The notes below the pieces were generated by a model. The model did no database searches and was not told where the DNA came from. It saw only the letters and a program-made list of their open reading frames with translations. Of a stretch of DNA of 64,000 nt, positions 8,206-15,598 are shown piece after piece. A program made the position numbers and the translations under genes. The DNA is from Heyndrickxia sporothermodurans (GTDB lineage Bacteria; Bacillota; Bacilli; Bacillales; Bacillaceae_C), in contig BORH01000012.1 in assembly GCA_018333075.1 (NCBI GenBank), positions 62,001 through 126,000 on the forward strand, written 5' to 3'. Every line of letters starts with the position of its first letter. Position 1 is the first letter of the stretch.

Positions 8206-9357
8206 TCATGAGTCTTTACCCCAAGATTTAAAGAGTAGGTTACTGTATTTAAGGATGTAAAGCTTTTCAAATGCTCGCTTGATTATATGTGGCATCATGC
8301 CAGACATTGTCCACTTTAATACCTCGTGTTTAGCAGATTTACTTATGATTAACATTGCACCTTCTTTTCCAAGCTCCATAAAATAAAAGGTATCATGTTG
8401 AAATGCTCGAAGTGGCTTTTGTTGCATTTGTCGAATGATATTATCGGCGGCGAGGACACCTTGACGCTCCGCTGCACGCCCATTTTTGTTTCCTTCTAAA
8501 CCACTTGCATCACCAACAACGTAAATATTTTCCCATTGCGATGATTGTAAGGCTTCGTTTACAGGTAGAATACCATGGTAATGTGTAAAATCCTTTGAAG
8601 AAAAAATAAATTCCTTTCCTTTATAAGGCGGTAAAACGAGTAGGAACGAATAAGGTACCCTTTCGCCGTTAGATAAGTCAACTTTTCCATCTCTCACCTG
8701 TTTAATTGATACATTACAATAATAGGTAATTTGTTTTTCTGCCATTAACTCTTCAAGCATTTTCGTTGGCTCTGTTCCATTTTGATCAAATAGTCTTTTT
8801 TCATAGGTAAAAAATGTAATAGGGCATTTCATATGACGTTCATTTAGATAGGTTACTAACTCGAATAAAAACTCATAGGCAATACCTGGATTCGAATTAT
8901 TCTGGGCAACACCAACAACAATAGGTTCACCACCCTTCATTTCTTGAAGCCTTTTCTTCGTTTTAAGAGCAGAGGATATTTCGTAGACAGAATCACTTTT
9001 TCCTTCTAATCCATTTATTTGCTCCCAATCAGGGGAGGCACCTGAGGCGATGATCAAATAATCATACTCAATCGTTTCATCATCATTACATATGACATGG
9101 TTTCGTTTTGGTTTTATTTCTTTCACTTGTTTTTCAATAAATGTAGCACCGATCTTCTCAAAGGTCGGTTGAAGTGGAAAGGTGAATTTTTTAATACTAT
9201 GCTTGTGAAAAGGTAACCAAATCAAGGATGGGCGGAAAACGAAGTCCGCTTGATCAGAAATGATAATAATTTCATGCTTCGGCTGGTTCAATTTTTTTCT
9301 AATTTCGATAGCAGCATTTAACCCACCAAATCCGCCACCAATAATAACAATTCTCAT
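8206..9357 (-). CDS. FAD-dependent NAD(P)H/sulfide-type oxidoreductase
   Basis: Two-dinucleotide-fold flavoprotein of 383 residues. The FAD fingerprint GGGFGGLNAAIEIRKKL is at the N-terminus, a second conserved motif GASPDWEQINGL at about 105-118, and the late FAD motif VVGDASGLEGNKNGRAAERQG at about 280-300. It resembles type II NADH dehydrogenase and sulfide:quinone oxidoreductase proteins. The catalytic Cys pair of true SQRs is not evident, so NDH-2-like or orphan quinone reductase is likelier. Two ATGs follow GGAAGTG; the second (9357) has better spacing. It is divergent from a metal-exporting ATPase with a Fur-like box between them, suggesting metal-linked expression. Confidence 0.88.
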   Translation of the reverse strand: MRIVIIGGGFGGLNAAIEIRKKLNQPKHEIIIISDQADFVFRPSLIWLPFHKHSIKKFTFPLQPTFEKIGATFIEKQVKEIKPKRNHVICNDDETIEYDYLIIASGASPDWEQINGLEGKSDSVYEISSALKTKKRLQEMKGGEPIVVGVAQNNSNPGIAYEFLFELVTYLNERHMKCPITFFTYEKRLFDQNGTEPTKMLEELMAEKQITYYCNVSIKQVRDGKVDLSNGERVPYSFLLVLPPYKGKEFIFSSKDFTHYHGILPVNEALQSSQWENIYVVGDASGLEGNKNGRAAERQGVLAADNIIRQMQQKPLRAFQHDTFYFMELGKEGAMLIISKSAKHEVLKWTMSGMMPHIIKRAFEKLYILKYSNLLFKSWGKDS

Positions 9358-9493
9358 CATATTCACTTCCGGATTTTTTTATTTAGTATGATTGAAAAGG
9401 TGTTTATTTATCCTATGTTTTTTGTATATGTATTTTAGGATAGACAATAAAAATAAAGGATTTCTGTTAAAATATTTAAAAATAAATTCTACA

Positions 9494-9508
9494 TAATAAT
9501 AATTATCA
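9494..9508. promoter_or_regulatory. Fur-family box (7-1-7 type)
   Basis: TAATAATAATTATCA matches the Bacillus Fur 7-1-7 consensus TGATAATNATTATCA at 13 of 14 defined positions. It lies 137 bases before the flavoprotein start and 239 bases before the ATPase start in the 389-base divergent region, so it most likely serves the flavoprotein promoter. A PerR or Zur site cannot be excluded because these boxes overlap in sequence. Confidence 0.6.
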
Positions 9509-9561
9509 TTGTCGCTTGTATTCATATTTAGCTAATTGAGGGTAATGTATAGAGTTGATAT

Positions 9562-9600
9562 CAATAATTATTCTCAATTAGATAAATATATTCTCAATTA
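9562..9600. promoter_or_regulatory. Second Fur/PerR-like site and 20-base-spaced direct repeat
   Basis: On the minus strand 9562-9576 reads TGAGAATAATTATTG, 11 of 14 to the Fur 7-1-7 consensus. ATTCTCAATTA occurs twice, at 9570-9580 and 9590-9600, exactly 20 bases apart, as expected for proteins on one face of the helix. The rest of 9601-9746 is AT-rich with no further clear signal. Confidence 0.45.
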
Positions 9601-9746
9601 TTATTGACTTTTAAGTAATTAAGTAATATTATAAAACATATAATAATGATTAAAAAATAATTATTCTAATTAACTTTTGAATCTAAGGAATGTATTTAGG
9701 TAACAAACTTGATATTAGTTTTCTATTTAATGATGGAGGTGTTTAT

Positions 9747-11684
9747 ATGTCTCAAGGTGAGCTTGCAACAGCAAAAAATGAAAAGGTACTAGTTTCTGCT
9801 TCTCCTCGTTTTGAAAAGATATTTGATCATATTGAATTAATCGCGGCTATTATTAGTGGTATTTTTATTGTGTTCGGCTGGTTATTGTCTAAATGGGATC
9901 ATGAATCTATTTCTATTGCCTTTTATCTTGCCGCTTTTATAATTGGTGGTTATGCCAAGGCAAAGGAAGGGATCGAAGAAACCATTAAAAATAAAGATTT
10001 AAACGTTGAATTGCTGATGTTTTTTGCGGCAATCGGTTCAGCAATTATTGGCTATTGGACAGAAGGAGCCATGCTGATTTTTATCTTTGCACTAAGTGGT
10101 GCACTAGAAACATATACAATGAATAAAAGTCAAAAGGAAATTTCCTCCTTATTGGAGATTCAGCCTGAAACCGCAACACGTGTGGCGAATGGTCGTGAAG
10201 AAATTGTTCATGTTTCTTCACTAGAAGTAGGAGATTCTATTTTAGTTAAACCAGGTGAGCGTGTTCCGGCAGATGGGAAAATAGCCCAAGGGATGACAAC
10301 TATTGATGAATCCACTATTTCAGGTGAATCCATTCCAGTGACAAAAGGAAGCGGAGTTGAAGTTTTTGCAGGGACGATTAACTTGAATGGGTCTATTACG
10401 GTTGAAGTAACAAAACCTGCCAATGAAACGGTTTTTCAAAAAATTATTCAACTCGTTCAATCTGCACAAAGTGAAAAATCACCTTCACAGCTGTTTATTG
10501 AACGTTTTGAAGGAGCATATGTCAAAATTGTCCTTTTCGTTGTTGTGTTAATGATGTTTATTCCTCATTTTGTATTAGATTGGAGCTGGAATACAACCTT
10601 TTATCGAGCAATGATTTTATTAGTTGTAGCTTCTCCGTGTGCACTTGTTGCATCAATTATGCCAGCGACTTTATCTGCTATTTCTAATGGAGCTAGAAAA
10701 GGGATCTTATTTAAAGGCGGAGTTCATTTAGAAAGCCTGAGTCATGTTAAAGCAATTGCTTTTGATAAAACAGGGACATTAACAAAAGGAAAACCAGAGG
10801 TAACTGATTTCATTGTACGACCTGACTTGAATGAACATGATTTATTATACTTGATTTCATCTATTGAGAATCAATCAAATCATCCATTAGCTATCGCAAT
10901 TGTCCAATTTTGGAAGTCAAAAAATGATGAGGTTCTTTTGCAGCCTGATCAAATAGAAGATGTACCAGGTTGGGGATTAAAGGCCCAGCTTAATAAACAA
11001 GAATGGTTAATTGGAAAAAAAGATTTTGTTGGAAGCAAGGAAGCACAAGCATTTGAAAACGGTGTTTCAACACAGCTTGAAAACGATGGGAAAACGGTTG
11101 TTTATGTGAAGGATTCCTCAGGAATTGCTGCAGTAATCGGTCTTCAGGATATTGTACGTAAGGAAACAAAAAATGCGTTGTTAGAGTTAAAAAAAGAAGG
11201 AATTCGTACAATTATGCTTACTGGGGATAGTGAAAATACAGCAAAAAGTATTGCAGCACAATCAAAAATTGATGAATACATCGCTGAGTGCTTACCTGAA
11301 ACAAAGGTATCATCTTTAAAAAAGATAAAAGAACAATACGGAAATGTTGCGATGGTTGGAGATGGTGTTAATGATGCTCCTGCTCTAGCAACTGCTAATG
11401 TCGGCATCGCCATGGGTGAAGGTAGTGACGTTGCAATGGAAACAGCTGATGTTGTTCTAATGAAAAATGAGCTCTCGCGAATTGCAGAAGCTATCCGCCT
11501 ATCTAGAAAAATGAATCGAATAATTAAACAAAACATCATTTTTTCTTTAACGGTCATCATGGTGTTAATAGCATCAAATTTTCTTGAATTCGTTAATCTG
11601 CCATTAGGAGTTGTTGGCCATGAAGGAAGTACCATATTGGTCATATTGAATAGTTTAAGATGTCTTGGTGGAGGAAATAGATAA
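9747..11684 (+). CDS. P1B-4-type heavy-metal-exporting ATPase
   Basis: Membrane ATPase of 645 residues that pumps a divalent metal out of the cell. The sequence has the actuator motif TISGES, the membrane metal motif SPC (SPCALVASIMPA), phosphorylation site DKTGTLT, the SNHPLA motif and hinge VGDGVNDAPA. The last helix carries HEGSTILVILNSLR, the HEG[GS]T signature of P1B-4 pumps. There is no N-terminal CXXC domain. B. subtilis PfeT (earlier ZosA), an iron(II) exporter, has this architecture, so iron, cobalt or zinc are the likely substrates. GGAGGTG sets the start at 9747. Upstream Fur-like boxes and the divergent flavoprotein support iron or peroxide control. Confidence 0.92.
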   Translation: MSQGELATAKNEKVLVSASPRFEKIFDHIELIAAIISGIFIVFGWLLSKWDHESISIAFYLAAFIIGGYAKAKEGIEETIKNKDLNVELLMFFAAIGSAIIGYWTEGAMLIFIFALSGALETYTMNKSQKEISSLLEIQPETATRVANGREEIVHVSSLEVGDSILVKPGERVPADGKIAQGMTTIDESTISGESIPVTKGSGVEVFAGTINLNGSITVEVTKPANETVFQKIIQLVQSAQSEKSPSQLFIERFEGAYVKIVLFVVVLMMFIPHFVLDWSWNTTFYRAMILLVVASPCALVASIMPATLSAISNGARKGILFKGGVHLESLSHVKAIAFDKTGTLTKGKPEVTDFIVRPDLNEHDLLYLISSIENQSNHPLAIAIVQFWKSKNDEVLLQPDQIEDVPGWGLKAQLNKQEWLIGKKDFVGSKEAQAFENGVSTQLENDGKTVVYVKDSSGIAAVIGLQDIVRKETKNALLELKKEGIRTIMLTGDSENTAKSIAAQSKIDEYIAECLPETKVSSLKKIKEQYGNVAMVGDGVNDAPALATANVGIAMGEGSDVAMETADVVLMKNELSRIAEAIRLSRKMNRIIKQNIIFSLTVIMVLIASNFLEFVNLPLGVVGHEGSTILVILNSLRCLGGGNR

Positions 11685-11696
11685 TGTCAATTAATT

Positions 11697-11728
11697 AAAG
11701 GCTAGGAAATTCACCTAGCCTTTTTGTT
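11697..11728 (+). terminator. Terminator after the metal ATPase
   Basis: A ten-base stem (11697-11706 with 11714-11723, AAAGGCTAGG/CCTAGCCTTT) is followed by a T-run, closing the ATPase transcript. Confidence 0.9.
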
Positions 11729-11821
11729 TTGCGTAAAAGTAAGAAGAAATAAAGAGTTTGACTTAAATTGATTGAATTGTTATAATTTTACTAATATTAA
11801 GGAAGGGAGTGAGTTAAAGCG

Positions 11822-11893
11822 ATGACTAATTTAAAGAAGATAACCTTGGAAATTAAATGTATTGCCACTCACTCATACGGATCTAAAAGTTAA
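11822..11893 (+). CDS. Putative 23-residue leader peptide
   Basis: A short open frame, MTNLKKITLEIKCIATHSYG plus SKS, is preceded by GGAAGGGAGTGAG. Its codons 14-19 overlap the first segment of a four-segment attenuator that ends in an intrinsic terminator before a phosphotransferase gene. The position and overlap are what a ribosome-sensing leader requires. I do not recognise the peptide from known leader families. An alternative nine-codon frame starts at 11857 with a poorer binding site. Translation is inferred, not shown. Confidence 0.5.
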   Translation: MTNLKKITLEIKCIATHSYGSKS

Positions 11894-11999
11894 TTTTTGA
11901 TTTATTAATGAGATGAGCGTGGCAATGGTGAGTATGGCTTTTCTAATAAAGAGCTATATAAGCCACAGGGTTATGAAGATAATGCCTGTGGCTTTTTTA
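11861..11999 (+). promoter_or_regulatory. Transcription attenuator with mutually exclusive hairpins
   Basis: Four segments share one GCCAC/GTGGC core. Segment 1 is 11861-11876 (inside the leader ORF), segment 2 is 11913-11926, segment 3 is 11960-11969 and segment 4 is 11985-11994. Segments 1:2 pair (ATTGCCAC with GTGGCAAT), and 3:4 form a ten-base terminator stem followed by six T. Alternatively segment 2, or the adjoining TGGCTT at 11935-11940, can pair with segment 3 and destroy the terminator. A ribosome stalled on the leader would mask segment 1 and favour read-through. This is classic attenuation logic, inferred from sequence. Confidence 0.7.
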
Positions 12000-12063
12000 T
12001 TTGTATGCTTTCCTTATATTTAATTCCAGTTATTCTTCTAAAGAGTAATAAGGAGGAGAGCAA

Positions 12064-13050
12064 TTGTTAAAATTAAAGTATCTTTTCAACAATGTAGATC
12101 TAGCAGAAATGCTACTGAAAAATTGGGAATATGATAAGGAATCAATGGATATGTTTAAGTTTTATAGAATATCCTCGAATGCTATTTATCCGTTTCAGTT
12201 CCAAGGGAAGACACGGTTATTAAGATTTTCACCAACATCAGAGAAGCGGAGAGATCAGATTCTAGCAGAACTTGAATTTATTTCATACTTACGTTCAGGT
12301 CAATATGAGGCTTTAGAAACTGTTTTTTCAAAAAAGGGAGAGGAGCTTGTCGAAGCGCAAACTCCATGGGGTGTATATTACGCATCTGTATTTAGATGTG
12401 TACCAGGCGTACAAATTAACGGGACTGATTTAAGTGATCGTATCATTTTCAGTTATGGAAAAGCACTAGGAAAGCTTCATAGGTTATCCAGTCAATATCA
12501 ACCATCTAATTATAAGCGATGGTCATATCGTGACGTATTAAATTGGATTCATGATCGTTTACTAGATTTAGCAGATGAAGGATTGGCTTTAAAGGAAACG
12601 CAGTTGCTGCAAGCTTATTTTGACTCGATTCCTATCACAAAAAGCAATTTCGGTTTAGTACATTATGATTTTGAATATGATAATGTTTTCTATGATGAAA
12701 TATCTAAAGCGTGTTACGTGATTGATTTTGATGATGCTATGTATCACTGGTATGTGATGGATATAGAGAAAGCTCTTGATAGCCTACAGGATTGTATTCC
12801 ACCTAAAATGCTTGAGCAGAAAACATCTTGCTTTATGGATGGTTATCGTTCTGAATATGCCGTTTCAGAAGAGATGATGTCTTTAATACCGGCTTGTAGG
12901 CGTTTTAATAATTTATATGGATATGTTCGTATATTAAAATCAATCGAAGAGAAATGGGATAATGAGCCCGAATGGTTAGAAGGTTTAAGAGAGAAAATGA
13001 TCAATTATATGAAGGAAGATTCAACTTGTTTTGGAAAGAAAATTAAATAG
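12064..13050 (+). CDS. Aminoglycoside-phosphotransferase-fold kinase (APH family)
   Basis: Protein of 328 residues with an APH/choline-kinase fold. The catalytic loop is HYDFEYDNVFYD (about residues 200-211, Brenner-type motif with catalytic Asp and metal-binding Asn) and the metal-binding segment is VIDFDDAMYHW (about 219-229). The N-terminal lobe is present (FQGKTRLLRF). Members phosphorylate antibiotics or small metabolites such as homoserine or methylthioribose. Translation begins at TTG, three bases after AAGGAGGAGAG. The upstream leader peptide and attenuator resemble the control of ribosome-targeting antibiotic resistance genes, which makes an antibiotic kinase attractive. The substrate is nevertheless unproven. 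Confidence 0.85.
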   Translation: MLKLKYLFNNVDLAEMLLKNWEYDKESMDMFKFYRISSNAIYPFQFQGKTRLLRFSPTSEKRRDQILAELEFISYLRSGQYEALETVFSKKGEELVEAQTPWGVYYASVFRCVPGVQINGTDLSDRIIFSYGKALGKLHRLSSQYQPSNYKRWSYRDVLNWIHDRLLDLADEGLALKETQLLQAYFDSIPITKSNFGLVHYDFEYDNVFYDEISKACYVIDFDDAMYHWYVMDIEKALDSLQDCIPPKMLEQKTSCFMDGYRSEYAVSEEMMSLIPACRRFNNLYGYVRILKSIEEKWDNEPEWLEGLREKMINYMKEDSTCFGKKIK

Positions 13051-13060
13051 TCATACATGA

Positions 13061-13100
13061 AAAACAGTAGCTTGCGATATTTCCAGCAAGCTACTGTTTT
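13061..13100. terminator. Bidirectional terminator
   Basis: A perfect 15-base stem (13061-13075 with 13086-13100) flanked by A and T runs separates the phosphotransferase gene from the convergent DinB pseudogene and can serve both. Confidence 0.9.
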
Positions 13101-13112
13101 ATTCTTCAATAC

Positions 13113-13589
13113 CTAATCCCAAATATCTGGTCTTTCAGCTTTGACTGTACGTAAATAATCAAGGAGTTGCCCTGTATGAACGGACTCATGATAAGCAATT
13201 CTTAAAAGCATATCACCAAGTGGTCGAACATAGCCGATATTTGATCGATCTATTTTAATGTTGCTTAAATCATCATTGCTCATGGATTTGACAAAGTCTA
13301 AAAACTTTTGTCGATACGGTTGAGCAAATGATAGTTCTTCTTCCACAGTTATAAAAGCTCTTGATGTGTAGGGATCATCTGAACCCTCTAAGGATAAACT
13401 TCCGTGGTTGGCTAATATTTGATGATATTGATATTCTCCTTGAATGATGTGCCGTATCATTTCTTTACATGTCATGGCTTCTATATCTGGGTGCCAGTCT
13501 AATACTTCTGTTGGGATGGATCTTCATATTTTTATACTTCTTCTACGAATTTCTTCAAAGTTTAAAATTAGTAATTGATTAGCGTTCAA
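13113..13589 (-). pseudogene. DinB-family gene with one in-frame stop
   Basis: The intact part from 13475 encodes 120 residues of a DinB protein with the conserved C-terminal HESVHTGQLLDYLR. The same frame continues upstream to a TTG at 13589, spaced well from AGGAGGAGA, and encodes the expected first helix (LNANQLLILNFEEIRRRSIK) and the hallmark VLDWHPDIEA. The frame is broken only by TGA at codon 22 (13524-13526), where a Trp (TGG) would fit. One G-to-A change thus explains the lesion. It may be a recent pseudogene, a sequencing error, or a shortened protein from the internal ATG at 13475. Confidence 0.8.
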
Positions 13590-13635
13590 TACCAATCTCC
13601 TCCTCATTCTATTTCCGTCATACTATCACAGAAAA

Positions 13636-13655
13636 ACTTCGGTTATAATCGAAGT
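13636..13655. promoter_or_regulatory. Palindromic operator over the ArsR-type promoter
   Basis: ACTTCGGTTATAATCGAAGT is a pseudo-palindrome (8 of 10 bases per arm) that contains a TATAAT -10 element and lies 22 bases before the ArsR-family start. Binding there would block the promoter, which suggests autorepression. Confidence 0.6.
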
Positions 13656-13677
13656 ATCAATGTTTTGGGGGAAGACG

Positions 13678-14367
13678 ATGGGAAGTAGACCTGATTTTTC
13701 ATATGTTGCAAAACTAATGGGAGATCCATCAAGGGCTGCTATGCTTGACGCCCTTCTTGGACTGGATGGACTTCCGGCAAGTGAATTAGCAAGAAAAGCT
13801 AAAATTTCTTTACAAACAGCAAGCGGCCATCTGGCAAAATTAGTAGAGGGAAATCTAGTTAATGTAGAGAAACACGGTCGTCACCGGTATTTTCGTCTTG
13901 CGAGTACTGAAGTGGCTCAAGCGTTAGAAACGTTAACCGTTATTGCGCCTCCTGCAAAAATTAGTTCCTTGAAAGATTCATCAAGATCTAACCGAATTCG
14001 CCTTGCAAGGACTTGCTATGATCATTTAGCTGGGAAACTTGGAGTATCCTTAACAGATGCATTTATTGAAAAAGGATATTTAATTGAGCAGAAGAATGAT
14101 TTTTTCGTGTCAGATAAGGGGGAAAGATTTTTTTGTGATTTTGGCATCGATCTAGAAGAACTAAGAAAAAAGCGGAGACATTTTGCTCGGAAATGCCTTG
14201 ATTGGAGTGAAAGGCGATACCATCTTGCAGGTTCATTAGGAAATGCAGTTTTATTGCGGTTGTTAGAGTTAGGATGGATTGAAAAGCTTCCGGACAGGGC
14301 TGTTGGGCTTACAAAGAAAGGTCAATCAGGATTATACGAATTGTTAGATATGAAAGCTGACGAATAG
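13678..14367 (+). CDS. ArsR-family winged-helix regulator
   Basis: Regulator of 229 residues, longer than classic ArsR proteins. An N-terminal ArsR winged helix spans residues 5-80 (KLMGDPSRAAMLDALLG, ISLQTASGHLAKLVEGNLV, HGRHRYFRL). A C-terminal domain of about 130 residues follows, ending in a second helical region. No ELCVCDL-type metal site is present, so it is unlikely to be a metal sensor. GGGGGAAG before the ATG at 13678 fixes the start; an earlier ATG at 13660 lacks a binding site. It is divergent from the DinB pseudogene and its promoter holds a palindrome, so it probably regulates itself and perhaps that neighbour. Confidence 0.87.
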   Translation: MGSRPDFSYVAKLMGDPSRAAMLDALLGLDGLPASELARKAKISLQTASGHLAKLVEGNLVNVEKHGRHRYFRLASTEVAQALETLTVIAPPAKISSLKDSSRSNRIRLARTCYDHLAGKLGVSLTDAFIEKGYLIEQKNDFFVSDKGERFFCDFGIDLEELRKKRRHFARKCLDWSERRYHLAGSLGNAVLLRLLELGWIEKLPDRAVGLTKKGQSGLYELLDMKADE

Positions 14368-14398
14368 TAACATAAAGCTTTATGTACATAACTAAGAA

Positions 14399-14435
14399 AA
14401 GCAAGAGGTTACAGTAGATACCTCTTGCTTTTTTG
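14399..14435. terminator. Bidirectional terminator between ArsR- and Lrp-type genes
   Basis: An 11-base stem (14399-14409 with 14420-14430, AAGCAAGAGGT/ACCTCTTGCTT) with a T-run follows the ArsR gene; the reverse strand can serve the convergent Lrp gene. Confidence 0.85.
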
Positions 14436-14436
14436 T

Positions 14437-14853
14437 TTATAGTAAATTGTTTTCATGAGCAGATAATACAATATTTGTTGATGGTGTACCAAAGGGCATC
14501 GCTTGATCAATAAAGTTTTCTAAGGTTTCGACTGACTTCGTCGCCACCTTTGCGATATAACTGATCTCTCCAGCAACTCGGTAGCATTCAATCACATCTG
14601 GGTGAGAGTGACAAAATTGAGCGAGGCTTTTACAATCTGTCGATTTAAATAAAATGAGTGCTGTGATTGAACGGTCAAGCTTACTCAAGTTGACTTTCGT
14701 ATGATAGCCTTCAATTACATGCTGCTCCTCTAATTTTTTTACTCGTTCTGCTACAGCTGGCGCCGACAAATGGACATGGGAAGCAATCTCCTTCATTGAC
14801 ATTTTTGCATTTTGCTCCAGCTGCTTTAAAATTTCATAATCAATGTGGTCCAT
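14437..14853 (-). CDS. Lrp/AsnC-family regulator
   Basis: Feast/famine regulator of 138 residues. The N-terminal helix-turn-helix is typical (DYEILKQLEQNAKMSMKEIA, LSAPAVAERVKKLEEQHVI) and an RAM ligand-binding domain follows (about 65-135, with VIECYRVAGEISYIAKVATK). The frame extends eight codons further upstream, but GAAGGTGATAG precedes the ATG at 14853, which is taken as the start. It is divergent from the DJ-1/PfpI pseudogene and may have controlled it. Members sense amino acids; which one is unknown. Confidence 0.92.
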   Translation of the reverse strand: MDHIDYEILKQLEQNAKMSMKEIASHVHLSAPAVAERVKKLEEQHVIEGYHTKVNLSKLDRSITALILFKSTDCKSLAQFCHSHPDVIECYRVAGEISYIAKVATKSVETLENFIDQAMPFGTPSTNIVLSAHENNLL

Positions 14854-14989
14854 TCTATCACCTTCTTTTATTAACAATATAAATGATTTTTCAAGAAATA
14901 TAAAAGTAAATAGAGTAAAATTCCTTTTTTACATTATGTATTTGAAAGCTATGCTTATTTACAATTTACAATAAAGGAGGAATATTTTT

Positions 14990-15488
14990 ATGAAAAAAAT
15001 ATTATTGCTTTTAGCAAATGGATTTGAAGCAGTAGAGGCAAGTGTTTTTACAGATGTACTAGGCTGGAACAAGTGGGAGGGAGATCGTTCAACAGAGGTT
15101 ATTACTGTAGGATTGCATCCTCAATTACAATGTACATGGAATTTTCAAGTAGCACCAGAAAAGCAATTGGATGAGATTAAATTAGATGAGTTTGATGCAC
15201 TGGCAATTCCAGGAGGATTTGAAGAAGCTGGTTTTTATCAGGATGCATTTAGTGAATCGTTTCAGAAAGTTATTCAGCATTTTGACCTTCATAAAAAACC
15301 AATCGCATCAATTAGAACAATTAAAACAATACGATGTTCAAGTGGTTAATCAACGAATTGTCCGTGATGATAATATTATTACGTCCTCTAATCCTGGTAC
15401 AGCTTTTGATGTAGCATTTATGTTACTTGAAATGTTAACATCAAAGGAAAATACAGAGCAAGTGAAGGAATTGATGGGGTTCAGTTAG
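14990..15488 (+). pseudogene. DJ-1/PfpI-family gene with internal deletion
   Basis: The first frame (14990-15349) encodes a DJ-1/PfpI N-terminus (MKKILLLLANGFEAVEASVF, ALAIPGGFEEAGF) up to KPIASI. The family continues there with the nucleophile-elbow Cys (IASICVGA...), but here the frame changes and reads through unrelated residues to a stop. The family C-terminus resumes in another frame from about 15310 (EQLKQYDV, DDNIITSSNPGTAFDVAF, LTSKENTEQVKELMGFS). Some 25-30 codons including the active-site Cys are therefore missing and the frame is shifted at about 15310-15320. The product cannot be functional. GGAGGA precedes the ATG. Confidence 0.85.
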
Positions 15489-15523
15489 ACAATCAATCTA
15501 TTCCTAAATGAAATATAGAGAAG

Positions 15524-15556
15524 AGGAGCAACCAATTGGTTTGCTCCTTTTCCTTT
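15524..15556 (+). terminator. Terminator after DJ-1/PfpI pseudogene
   Basis: AGGAGCAACC (15524-15533) pairs with GGTTTGCTCCT (15538-15548), followed by a T-rich tail. Confidence 0.7.
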
Positions 15557-15598
15557 TAATAAAATAATATTGAAGTATTTGTATTTTCAATTTGGCGT

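Noticed and set aside
11144-11644. Long antisense frame of 166 codons in the metal ATPase
   Set aside because: It mirrors strongly conserved ATPase motifs (DGVNDAP region); no start signal and no recognisable protein.
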